This document shows, piece by piece, positions 7,277 to 12,883 of a stretch of DNA of 33,902 nucleotides. The notes beneath the pieces are model-generated. The model ran no database searches. It was given only the letters and a program-made list of their open reading frames with translations, and had not been told where the DNA came from. Location: IMG/VR virus record IMGVR_UViG_3300022752_000220, positions 1-33,902 of that record; one strand, given 5' to 3'. Position numbers and translations under genes: made by a program. Source of the DNA: a virus. The stretch's first letter is position 1, and every line of letters starts with the position of its first letter.

Positions 7277-7420
7277 CGGGACCCCCAAATCCACGCGGTC
7301 TTTTCCCGCGCTAGCCCCGCAATGAGAAGCTGCACCTCGCGGGCCTTTTCGGCCTCGCTGAGGCTTTCCTGTGTTACGTTCTTGCTACGTTCCGTCCGTA
7401 ACTCTCTGTCATTTAACGAC
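7277..7420. other. Non-coding flank between attP core and early operon; integrase arm-site candidates
   Basis: A minus-strand frame is open here and ends at 7273, overlapping the membrane gene, but it has no credible start outside the tRNA-derived sequence, so I do not call it. The stretch contains GTTACG at 7373-7378, GCTACG at 7384-7389 and the inverted copy CGTAAC at 7397-7402, candidate integrase arm sites. No clear promoter can be picked by eye. Confidence 0.45.
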
Positions 7421-7445
7421 CGGACGGGGTGGGATTCGAACCCAC
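7421..7445 (-). other. attP: attP core: tRNA 3'-end fragment (T arm and acceptor strand)
   Basis: On the minus strand this reads as a T stem GTGGG, loop TTCGAAT, stem CCCAC, then an acceptor strand CCCGTCC and discriminator G, with no encoded CCA. The upstream sequence does not form an anticodon stem, so only the tRNA 3' end is present. That is the usual identity block carried by a phage integrating into a tRNA gene. The tRNA identity is uncertain; G73 would fit a serine tRNA, but that is weak. It lies 92 bp before the integrase start and has phage genes on both sides. Confidence 0.8.
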
Positions 7446-7522
7446 GGCAATTAAGGATTTCAGTTTTTTGGTGTTTTATTGTGTAGGAGTTCACTTATTT
7501 TCCTTCTGTTTTTGGGTAATTT

Positions 7523-7537
7523 GCTACGCTTGTTACG
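7523..7537 (+). promoter_or_regulatory. Candidate integrase arm-binding repeats on the int side
   Basis: GCTACG (7523-7528) and GTTACG (7532-7537) lie just before the integrase start. They match the pair at 7373-7389 on the other side of the core. The two-sided layout is what tyrosine-integrase arm sites look like. The motif is short, so this is suggestive only. Confidence 0.4.
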
Positions 7538-8682
7538 TGGCTTCTCTTTACAAAAGAAAAGACTCTCCATGGTTCTGGATTCGCTACAAAACCAAGGATG
7601 GCCGCTGGGCGTCCAAGGCGACGCGATACCGGATCGACAACACGCTCCACCGGGCAAAGGCCAGGCAGGAGGCCGCGGAGATTTCCATCGGGGAGCAGGA
7701 CAGGCGCAGCACCGATCTGAGCTGGGTCGACGACCTGATCGCCACGCACCCTGTCAGCGGAAACACAAGAATCTACTACCGCAACAGCTGGCGAAACCTG
7801 TTGCGCTTCATGGCCGAGAGGCACATTCACCTTGAGGACTTTGCCCCTGCCACGGCCCACGACTACATCGCGTGGAGAACGGCCAACCCCAGAACCAACG
7901 GAGGATTTGTCACGCGGAACCAAGCCCTGCAGGACATAAAGATCCTGAAATGGATCCACCGCAATGGTCGGCTGCTTGGCCACATGACCAGCATGGCCAT
8001 GGTGGATTTTCGATCCCGCAAAAGTCCCGTCCAGCGACGGCCGGTCTTTACCGAGCAAGATATTGCCCGATGCCGGGAAGCGCTGGCCAGCCGTCATGTC
8101 CCCGACTGGATGCGAACCAGCTTTGAGATTGCCTACCATACCGGATGCCGGCTTAAGGAAACCCGCCTTCCCCTTTCCTGCATTGATCTTGAGGCGGAGA
8201 CCATGACTTTTCCGGAGCCCAAGGGAGGTTCCGGCCGGGCGTATACCATCCCGATCCCGGAAGGGTTGCTTGCCCTGTTCCGCAAACTTAAGGCTACGCC
8301 CCGCTCTCACACCCTGGAATGGCCGGGGGCAGGCACCCGCGTCTCCTGCTATTGGCGACGCTTTTTTAATCTGCTGGGGTTGCGAAGGCATAGCTTTCAT
8401 GGTCTTCGGGCTACCCGAGTGACGAACCTGCGAAGGGCAGGGATTGTGCAAGCAGTTGCCATGCGACTCGTGAACCACTCCTCGACCCTGGTGCACGACC
8501 TTTACCAGCGTCACTCTGTGGAGGATTTGAGGAACTACGTAAACGCGGGCCTTCCGTCATCCACGCCTCAAACGCCCGAGGGAATATCAGGCCGCGCACC
8601 ATGGGAAAGCCGGCCTCAAACGACAAGGATCGCGCCCGGTGGTACGTTATGCCGTACGCCTCCGCCAATTGCCTCAGATTAA
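7537..8682 (+). CDS. int: Tyrosine-family site-specific integrase
   Basis: A 381-aa integrase with an N-terminal arm/core-binding region (residues 1-about 165) and a catalytic domain. The catalytic residues are Arg205 in GCRLKETRL, a probable Lys229 in PEPKGG, His288 and Arg291 in HGLRATR, His314 in VNHSS and nucleophile Tyr323 in DLYQR. It recombines attP with a tRNA-located attB. I start at the GTG at 7537. The longer open frame from 7429 only reads through the tRNA fragment, giving the typical artefactual GFEPT text. No good ribosome-binding site is seen. The last 40 residues lie antisense to the excisionase-like gene. It is one of the few plus-strand genes. Confidence 0.93.
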   Translation: MASLYKRKDSPWFWIRYKTKDGRWASKATRYRIDNTLHRAKARQEAAEISIGEQDRRSTDLSWVDDLIATHPVSGNTRIYYRNSWRNLLRFMAERHIHLEDFAPATAHDYIAWRTANPRTNGGFVTRNQALQDIKILKWIHRNGRLLGHMTSMAMVDFRSRKSPVQRRPVFTEQDIARCREALASRHVPDWMRTSFEIAYHTGCRLKETRLPLSCIDLEAETMTFPEPKGGSGRAYTIPIPEGLLALFRKLKATPRSHTLEWPGAGTRVSCYWRRFFNLLGLRRHSFHGLRATRVTNLRRAGIVQAVAMRLVNHSSTLVHDLYQRHSVEDLRNYVNAGLPSSTPQTPEGISGRAPWESRPQTTRIAPGGTLCRTPPPIASD

Positions 8683-8770
8683 GAGGCTGATTTAAGCAGC
8701 GCTTTTCATGCGCCTTGTGGGGCATACCCTTTTCCTTAAAGCCATCACCGTTGAAAGCCCCAGAGCTCAT
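8411..8770 (-). CDS. Excisionase-like helix-turn-helix protein, antisense to int 3' end
   Basis: A 119-aa frame with a MerR/Xis-like winged helix at residues about 30-75: LRQLAEAYGITYHRARS, then GFPMVRGLIFPRAFEAWM, close to the usual excisionase pattern of helix-turn-helix, GxP wing and final helix. It probably directs excision or represses integration. The C-terminal 45 residues are low-complexity (Ser/Gly/Arg) and lie opposite the integrase catalytic region, so the functional part may be the first 80 residues. It starts 6 nt after the RHH gene stop. The gene converges on int and overlaps it by 272 bp. Confidence 0.6.
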   Translation of the reverse strand: MSSGAFNGDGFKEKGMPHKAHEKRCLNQPLNLRQLAEAYGITYHRARSLSFEAGFPMVRGLIFPRAFEAWMTEGPRLRSSSNPPQSDAGKGRAPGSRSGSRVAWQLLAQSLPFAGSSLG

Positions 8771-8776
8771 GGTCGA

Positions 8777-8935
8777 CTATCTTGCTTCCTCAATTTCGAG
8801 TTGGTGGCGCTCGATAAGTTCAGTGACAAGCTGAGACAATGAAAGCCGGCGGTCCTCCGCCATCTGAATCCCAGCCCTTTTTACTTCTACCGGAAGGTAC
8901 AGGTTGGTTTGTTCGCTCTTGCCTCGGGGTGCCAT
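8777..8935 (-). CDS. Ribbon-helix-helix regulator (52 aa)
   Basis: Hand translation from the ATG at 8935 gives 52 aa. A basic start (APRGKSEQ) leads into the beta strand TNLYLPVEV, helix KRAGIQMAEDR, turn LSLS and helix QLVTELIERH, a complete Arc/CopG-type ribbon-helix-helix fold. Such proteins bind DNA as dimers in tandem. It is the first gene of a leftward pair with the excisionase-like gene and is divergent from a second ribbon-helix-helix gene at 9044, so it probably regulates the shared intergenic region. Confidence 0.75.
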   Translation of the reverse strand: MAPRGKSEQTNLYLPVEVKRAGIQMAEDRRLSLSQLVTELIERHQLEIEEAR

Positions 8936-9043
8936 GTGCGCAAGCTGTGCGCCATATTTATGCCGTCAACAAAAATTTTATTTTTTTATAGATTTTCTTT
9001 TAGGCGACTTGTTACGCGCCTTATTTCAGCGCAATCTTTACAC
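8936..9043. promoter_or_regulatory. AT-rich divergent promoter/operator region between two RHH genes
   Basis: A gene-free 108-bp stretch between divergent starts with a strongly AT-rich core (about 8960-9000). On the plus strand TATAGA near 8988 could serve as a -10 element. On the minus strand TTGACG near 8970 could serve as a -35. Neither has a clear partner at proper spacing, so promoters are likely here but not resolved. Confidence 0.45.
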
Positions 9044-9253
9044 ATGAGGAAGGAGCGGACCAACGTCTACCTGCCAAGCAAGGTCAAAAAAAAGGCCATG
9101 GCGCTGGCCAGTGCCGCAGGTATGTCGCTTTCCGTTTATATAACCCAGTTGCTGATTCGTGAGGCGGCCCGACTGGCGGGTTTTACCAAGGAGAGCCCTG
9201 CTCTATTTGCGGGCGGGCGTGTAAGGGTAAAAACTAGGATAAAAGGCACATAA
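9044..9253 (+). CDS. Ribbon-helix-helix regulator (69 aa), divergent partner
   Basis: Starting at the ATG at 9044 gives 69 aa: RKERTNVYLPSKV (beta strand), KKKAMALASAAG (helix 1), MSLSVYITQLLIREAARL (turn and helix 2), then a basic tail. This is again the Arc/CopG ribbon-helix-helix fold, clearly related to the divergent minus-strand gene (shared TN-YLP and SLS positions). AGGAAGGAG lies inside the first codons, so translation may begin near a leaderless start. The open frame extends upstream to 8909, but that part lies in the AT-rich divergent region and looks non-coding. A lysogeny-switch role is inferred from position. Confidence 0.72.
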   Translation: MRKERTNVYLPSKVKKKAMALASAAGMSLSVYITQLLIREAARLAGFTKESPALFAGGRVRVKTRIKGT

Positions 9254-9312
9254 TCTGCTGAACTAAAAACCCTAAGATTGACCGGGCTTTTTTACGGCTC
9301 AAGCATACTGCT

Positions 9313-9486
9313 ATGCCCCCCAGGGTTATCTGCCCCACCTGCAAAAGCCCCGTCCCACCGGAGCTGTTCTACCGTTCCCTTGGCAGGGTTAAGTCCCGGC
9401 GCAAGGCCGCGGCAGCAGCCCGCAACGCCCGCAAGGGCGGGGCTCCCAAGGGCAACCAAAACTGGAAGGGCCGACTTAAGCCCTAG
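9313..9486 (+). CDS. Small basic protein with one CxxC pair (57 aa)
   Basis: Hand translation from the ATG at 9313 gives 57 aa starting MPPRVICPTCKSPVPPELF, then a very basic Arg/Lys/Ala segment and KGNQNWKGRLKP. A single CPTC pair suggests half a zinc knuckle, perhaps completed by dimerisation; the basic tail suggests nucleic-acid binding. It lies downstream of the plus-strand RHH gene and probably shares its transcript. Its TAG overlaps the TAG of the convergent gene by two bases (9483-9486). Confidence 0.5.
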   Translation: MPPRVICPTCKSPVPPELFYRSLGRVKSRRKAAAAARNARKGGAPKGNQNWKGRLKP

Positions 9487-9752
9487 ATCTGGGTCGTCCA
9501 GGGGCCGAAAAGAAAGTAGCAAAGCACCTTCTCCCCGTCCTCTGTCAGGCGGTGCATCTCCTCCCCGTTTTCCGCCTCCACGGGATTTACCAGCTCATAC
9601 AGGATGGCGACCTGCTCGTCGTGCGTGATATCGTCGGGAAGCGACGACCACTTGTGCACGTACTCCAGCACCCGCTGTAGCCGGCCCGGGCTCATGTTTC
9701 CGTAGCTATGTGGGTTTGAGGGTTGAATCAGCTCCATGATGCGTTGCTTCAT
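9483..9752 (-). CDS. Small winged-helix-like protein, paralogue 1 of 3 (89 aa)
   Basis: Starting at the ATG at 9752 (ATGA overlap with the upstream gene) gives 89 aa. The core LPDDITHDEQVAILYELV followed by MHRLTEDGEKVL aligns with the two genes upstream, each having a Pro-Asp-start helix, a variable acidic or Gly loop and a final LTxxGExxL helix. The pattern looks like a small wing-containing fold often seen in transcription regulators. No named family is recognised. The longer frame from 9842 would run over the upstream gene and is rejected. Confidence 0.6.
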   Translation of the reverse strand: MKQRIMELIQPSNPHSYGNMSPGRLQRVLEYVHKWSSLPDDITHDEQVAILYELVNPVEAENGEEMHRLTEDGEKVLCYFLFGPWTTQI

Positions 9753-10018
9753 TTGCCCGCCTCCTTTCGTCTGGTGGTTCGTCGGTTGTCCAGTTCCATC
9801 AGGATTTCCTCGCCGCGTCCGGTCAGGCAGTAGGTCGAGCACCCAAAGCCGTTGCCATGGGGCACGTGCATGACGAGGCCCCGCAGCAGGATCTGGCGCT
9901 CCCGGATGGTCACATGGTCGGGCAGTTGCCTGGCAAAGAACACGTGGCCGAGGATGTCCCGGATTCGCCCCAGATCCGCATGCCGGCGGCAGGAGCAGCG
10001 TTGGTCACCATTCCTCAT
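9749..10018 (-). CDS. Small winged-helix-like protein, paralogue 2 of 3 (89 aa)
   Basis: Starting at the ATG at 10018, which overlaps the upstream gene's end by 14 nt, gives 89 aa from MRNGDQRCSCRRH. The core LPDHVTIRERQILLRGLV and YCLTGRGEEILMEL align with its neighbours. It differs by four cysteines (two in CSC, one in GCS, one in YC) and a basic C-terminal tail, so metal binding is possible. It is in one operon with paralogues 1 and 3. Confidence 0.6.
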   Translation of the reverse strand: MRNGDQRCSCRRHADLGRIRDILGHVFFARQLPDHVTIRERQILLRGLVMHVPHGNGFGCSTYCLTGRGEEILMELDNRRTTRRKEAGK

Positions 10019-10283
10019 GGCCGTTCTCCGGCTGTCCAGCCGAGGTTGTCGCCAGCAGGTCGTAGACCAGATGACCCCGGACGGAGAGGTGGTAGGACTT
10101 GCGGCCGTCGTCCCCGTCATATTCATAGGCCAGGAGCCAGCGGACGATTTCCTTCTCATGGTCCGGGGTGCCAACCGGGATCCGGTTGTGGACCAGAATT
10201 TCCCCCAGCAGGGCCAGAAGCCGTCCGTCATCTATCCCGCAGTATCCGATTCTTGGCTGTTCGATTTCTTGCGTGGTTTTCAT
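10005..10283 (-). CDS. Small winged-helix-like protein, paralogue 3 of 3 (92 aa)
   Basis: The first gene of the three-paralogue operon. I use the ATG at 10283; a GTG two codons earlier (10289) is possible. The core IPVGTPDHEKEIVRWLL and YHLSVRGHLVYDLL match the other two. The N-terminus includes GYCGIDDGRLLALLGEIL. It follows a 97-bp AT-rich gap with two inverted repeats that may control the operon. Function unknown; regulatory or anti-host roles are plausible from location only. Confidence 0.6.
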   Translation of the reverse strand: MKTTQEIEQPRIGYCGIDDGRLLALLGEILVHNRIPVGTPDHEKEIVRWLLAYEYDGDDGRKSYHLSVRGHLVYDLLATTSAGQPENGHEEW

Positions 10284-10313
10284 GACCACATTATCAACCC
10301 AACTGCTAGGTTA

Positions 10314-10344
10314 ATTCACAAGAAATATGGATAAGAATGTGAAT
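10314..10344. promoter_or_regulatory. Inverted repeat, ATTCACA-17-TGTGAAT (operator-like)
   Basis: Perfect 7-bp arms at 10314-10320 and 10338-10344 separated by 17 nt, within the AT-rich leader of the three-paralogue operon. Centre-to-centre arm spacing is about two helical turns, as for dimeric repressors. No regulator can be assigned. Confidence 0.45.
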
Positions 10345-10358
10345 AAACAGAGTATTTT

Positions 10359-10374
10359 TGTCCTTAATAGGACA
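10359..10374. promoter_or_regulatory. Inverted repeat TGTCCT-TAAT-AGGACA
   Basis: A perfect 6-bp dyad with a 4-nt spacer in the same gap, just after the stop of the upstream gene (10387). There is no T run on the minus strand, so it is more likely an operator than a rho-independent terminator. Confidence 0.45.
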
Positions 10375-10386
10375 GCCTTGCGCGGA

Positions 10387-10692
10387 TTACCGCGGAGACT
10401 TTGGCTGCTTTTTTGCGGGTTTTTCCACGAGCCGGTAGTGCCGGTTTGACCGCAGGTAGCCCATCCGTTTGGGCCCGCCCTTGGACCAGGTGCGAAACGT
10501 CTGCACCTCCGCCCGACCGGTTTTAATCAGTCGGGCCATCTTTTTGCAGACGTGCTGGGGATTCATTCCGAGCTCTGCCGCCACCTGTTTGAGGGTTTTC
10601 CACTCCGGGGGCACCTCGTCTGCCTCCTGCCGGAAGGCCGCCTGGATGGCCTCGGCCCAGCCCACCTTCTCTTTCAGAGCGGGAACCTCCAC
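10387..10692 (-). CDS. Helix-turn-helix DNA-binding protein (101 aa)
   Basis: The GTG at 10692 is preceded by AAAGGG a few bases upstream, so I prefer it to the GTG at 10728. The product has WKTLKQVAAELGMNPQHVCKKMARLIKTGR, a clear winged-helix or homeodomain-like motif, then an RSNRHYRL strand and a basic Lys/Pro tail. It is probably a regulator of nearby operons such as the three-paralogue set just downstream. It overlaps the phosphoesterase 3' end by 19 nt. Confidence 0.6.
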   Translation of the reverse strand: MEVPALKEKVGWAEAIQAAFRQEADEVPPEWKTLKQVAAELGMNPQHVCKKMARLIKTGRAEVQTFRTWSKGGPKRMGYLRSNRHYRLVEKPAKKQPKSPR

Positions 10693-11411
10693 TCGCCCTT
10701 TACCGGGGTGGCAAGCCAGCTGACGCACGCATCTTGGCAGTATTCACCGTAGGCAAACCCATGCCCCCACTGATACGTGGCGCGGCGAGCCCGGGCGTAG
10801 CCCATGGCCCCGATGTTGGCTAGGGTGCCGACGCAAATACCAACCGGGGAGCGCAGCACCCGCCCCCGGGCGATTTCGGGCCGATGCAGGTGCGCCATGA
10901 CAATGTTTTTCCCGATGCTCTCTACGGTGTCCCGGACGGCGCTGACGGAACACTGAAAGCCGTGGAGGAACACAGTGTCTCCCAGCAGAAAAAGACCTTC
11001 CTCGATATCATAGGGCAAAAGGCGGGCCTTGAGTTTTTTCGCCTCATGTTCAATCGCTTTTGTCCCCTGCTCTGCGGCATAGGCAACAACAGCCGACGGG
11101 GAGCGAATCAGGGACCATACGCGCTCCTCGTGGTTACCCCTGCAAATGACGGTTGGGGAAAGTTCCTTTAGGTGCGTTATCCCGTGCAAGTAGTCGTCCG
11201 AAAAACTTGCGGCACGGTCCGGATCGTCCGGATCCTTGCGGGCGCCTGCCCGCCAAGCCGCGGTATCCAGGAAATCGCCCAAGTGAATTGTCTCCACGGG
11301 GCGCCAACGGCGTTTGAAGGCCAGCACCTGTTCCCAGGCGGGGCGGTCTATGTAGCCGGCGTGGGTACAGCCAACCGCCATCCAGCGTCTCCACTTGCGG
11401 ACGACGTTCAC
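10674..11411 (-). CDS. Calcineurin-like metallophosphoesterase
   Basis: A 245-aa protein with the family's metal-binding blocks in order: GCTHAG with His17 (the first Asp of the usual DxH is replaced), HLGDFLD at 43-49, RGNHEER at 91-97, FLHG near 148-151 and AHLHRPE at 173-179. These enzymes hydrolyse phosphoesters on nucleotides, nucleic acids or proteins; the phage substrate is unknown. GTG start at 11411. The stand-in for the DxH motif (C-T-H) is unusual but seen in phage relatives as far as I know. It follows a 36-nt gap from the MazG-like gene. Confidence 0.83.
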   Translation of the reverse strand: MNVVRKWRRWMAVGCTHAGYIDRPAWEQVLAFKRRWRPVETIHLGDFLDTAAWRAGARKDPDDPDRAASFSDDYLHGITHLKELSPTVICRGNHEERVWSLIRSPSAVVAYAAEQGTKAIEHEAKKLKARLLPYDIEEGLFLLGDTVFLHGFQCSVSAVRDTVESIGKNIVMAHLHRPEIARGRVLRSPVGICVGTLANIGAMGYARARRATYQWGHGFAYGEYCQDACVSWLATPVKGEWRFPL

Positions 11412-11447
11412 TGGTTGTTCCGATGTGTCAAAGGCTTGTGGGCCTTC

Positions 11448-11786
11448 TTACTTTTTATCCTCGTAACCCGGCATGCCCTGAAGCACCTGAAGGATTTTCA
11501 CGCAAGCGGCCCGGCTGTCGGCGGCAGCCACGGACGAATCCTCCGCTCCCTTGAGGGCAAGGTCCGCAATGACGGCCAGCTGCACCTTGTGCGTATAAAC
11601 GTACGAAACAAGGTCTATAACCTCGCTGATCGCATCGCTCCAGCAGGGGCGCATCCAGAGGGCTCCCCCGTGTTCGGCCTGCCCGCGCCGGTACTTCTTG
11701 GAAAAATCCCGGGCAAAAGCCTCCAGAATGCTTTGCAGGTGCAGCTCGTGCTCCTTGCTCATTTTGGGCGTAACGTCCTGCGTCAT
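11448..11786 (-). CDS. MazG-like/all-alpha NTP pyrophosphohydrolase-type phage protein
   Basis: A 112-aa helical protein. The segment KYRRGQAEHGGALW followed by a helix EVIDLVSYVYTH matches the phage all-alpha NTP-PPase/MazG-like pattern, where Glu and Asp on paired helices bind magnesium. It might remove modified or damaged dNTPs, or act on alarmones. Only part of the acidic cluster is visible, so activity is uncertain. It overlaps the endolysin gene by 4 nt. Confidence 0.5.
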   Translation of the reverse strand: MTQDVTPKMSKEHELHLQSILEAFARDFSKKYRRGQAEHGGALWMRPCWSDAISEVIDLVSYVYTHKVQLAVIADLALKGAEDSSVAAADSRAACVKILQVLQGMPGYEDKK

Positions 11787-12289
11787 GGCCTGCGGATCCC
11801 AGCCTTACGAACGGCCTTGGTAGTCTTGGCTGGCTGCTGGATTGCGCCGCTGTCCCCGGCCCCCGGGATGTCCCTCCAGGTCTTGTAGCGGCTGTCCTGG
11901 AGGTGGCCGGTCTCCCAGCTAATTGCCGCCAGCCCAAAGCTGTGCCCCGCCTGTTCGCCCACCTTGTAGGCCGTGCTGTCGTCCCAGTCCGCGGTAAAGA
12001 GCTTGGGGTCCTTGGGCGTGGGCTTGACCGGCACCCAGTCGATTGCCAGCCCGTAATTGTGGAAGCTCTCCCCGGCCTTGGCCTTGGTGGCGATCATCCC
12101 GGGAGCGGTTCTGCCCTTTGCGTACAGGGCCGCCTGCTCCTCAAAGCTTCTTGCCCCGCAGTAGATGAGGGGCTGGATCCCGGTCTGGATCATCTCGTCC
12201 AGCCACCTGCGGACCCGCTTTTGAAAATGTGGCTCCAATGTGGCCACAGTCTTGAGCGTCCGGCTGCCGATTTCAGCCAGCGTGTTCAC
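11783..12289 (-). CDS. Endolysin, VanY/peptidase M15-type (L-Ala-D-Glu or D,D-peptidase)
   Basis: A 168-aa soluble enzyme that would cut cell-wall stem peptides at lysis. Zinc ligands fit the M15 pattern: RSFEEQAALYAKGR (47-60) as the substrate-binding segment, SFHNYGLAIDW with His77 and Asp84, and ETGH with catalytic-position Glu126 and His129. The last 30 residues are a basic, Pro/Gly-rich tail. No signal peptide, so release needs the holin. GTG start overlapping the lipoprotein stop (GTGA). Confidence 0.85.
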   Translation of the reverse strand: MNTLAEIGSRTLKTVATLEPHFQKRVRRWLDEMIQTGIQPLIYCGARSFEEQAALYAKGRTAPGMIATKAKAGESFHNYGLAIDWVPVKPTPKDPKLFTADWDDSTAYKVGEQAGHSFGLAAISWETGHLQDSRYKTWRDIPGAGDSGAIQQPAKTTKAVRKAGIRRP

Positions 12290-12573
12290 TTGTTTTCCGC
12301 CCGTGCGCGCCAGCGCTCTGTCTCAGCCAAAGAAGCAGAAAGCGCCTTAAGCGCGGCGACGTACTGGTCCCTGTACGGAGCCGGAGCTGGTCCGCTGGTT
12401 TTTTCGATTTTGTCCCAGCTGTAGATGAGCGCCTCGATCGTTTCCGGGCGCGGAGGTGGGCCGTCCGCAATCGGCGTGACCGTGGCACAGCCGGCAAAAC
12501 TAAGCGCCAGGAGGAGGCTGCCGAGTCCACCAAGAATCAATCGTCTGGTCGCGCTTGCGGCGTTCGGCCTCAA
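12286..12573 (-). CDS. Outer-membrane-type lipoprotein, probable Rz1-like spanin subunit
   Basis: The frame has a lipoprotein signal (basic RR, then LILGGLGSLLLALSFAGC with lipobox cysteine), followed by a Pro-rich segment (DGPPPRPE) and a helical charged C-terminus ERWRARAENK. Proline-rich small lipoproteins beside an endolysin are typical Rz1 o-spanins. Its start is uncertain: I give the TTG at 12573, as no ATG lies before the signal; a GTG at 12666 would give a long non-signal extension. The 5' part is nested out of frame in the 58-aa membrane gene, as Rz1 is in Rz. Confidence 0.6.
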   Translation of the reverse strand: MRPNAASATRRLILGGLGSLLLALSFAGCATVTPIADGPPPRPETIEALIYSWDKIEKTSGPAPAPYRDQYVAALKALSASLAETERWRARAENK

Positions 12574-12676
12574 TAATTGCGTCTTTGTAGTCCGTGCGGT
12601 TTTTCCCGCGGTTCTGCACCCACCAAAGAACCAGAGCGGCCAGCGTGCCAAGGAGCGTGATGGCACCGGTAATCAT
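12500..12676 (-). CDS. Small membrane protein, possible Rz-like i-spanin (58 aa)
   Basis: Hand translation from the ATG at 12676 gives 58 aa: a single N-terminal span (MITGAITLLGTLAALVLWW), then a charged helical part (DYKDAIIEAERRKRDQ) and a Pro-rich end. A membrane anchor with a coiled-coil-like periplasmic part is the layout of an Rz i-spanin, though this is short. The lipoprotein frame starts inside it. Holin accessory function is an alternative. Confidence 0.5.
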   Translation of the reverse strand: MITGAITLLGTLAALVLWWVQNRGKNRTDYKDAIIEAERRKRDQTIDSWWTRQPPPGA

Positions 12677-12685
12677 CCCCTCCCC

Positions 12686-12865
12686 TTATTTGCGGGAGAT
12701 CTGGGAAATAAAATCGACGATCTTTTGCAGCGTCCGCTCCGGCTCGTCCCCCGGAACGATGGTGGCGACGGCAATGGCCGCACCCAGCACGGCGGTAAGT
12801 ACGCCGAGGTAAGACTGCCAGTTGGATGCGATGTTTTGGATGATTTCCATGCCGAGAGCCGGCAT
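12686..12865 (-). CDS. Holin-like small membrane protein (59 aa)
   Basis: Hand translation from the ATG at 12865 (or 12850, five codons in) gives a protein with one strongly hydrophobic helix (SYLGVLTAVLGAAIAVATIV), then charged residues GDEPERTLQKIVDFISQ. Position next to the endolysin and the XhlA-like gene suggests a holin component. ORFs in the other frames here are shadows. Confidence 0.5.
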   Translation of the reverse strand: MPALGMEIIQNIASNWQSYLGVLTAVLGAAIAVATIVPGDEPERTLQKIVDFISQISRK

Positions 12866-12883
12866 GTCAAAAGGGCTTGAGAA

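Noticed and set aside
7273-7494. 73-aa minus-strand frame across attP
   Set aside because: Its beginning lies in AT-rich int leader and the tRNA fragment; no ATG, or well-placed GTG, exists for the remainder. It may be a remnant but cannot be supported.
7429-7536. Extended integrase start that reads through the tRNA fragment (MGFEPTAI...)
   Set aside because: This is the well-known artefact of translating a tRNA T arm; the hydrophobic segment after it is AT-rich non-coding sequence. The GTG at 7537 gives a normal integrase start.
7495-8514. Minus-strand 339-aa open frame opposite int
   Set aside because: It mirrors the integrase codons, contains no recognisable domain and has Gly/Arg/Val text typical of antisense frames.
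11448-11786. Toxin-antitoxin or abortive-infection gene
   Set aside because: The visible pattern fits a MazG-like nucleotide pyrophosphohydrolase better than any antitoxin; no toxin partner gene is adjacent.
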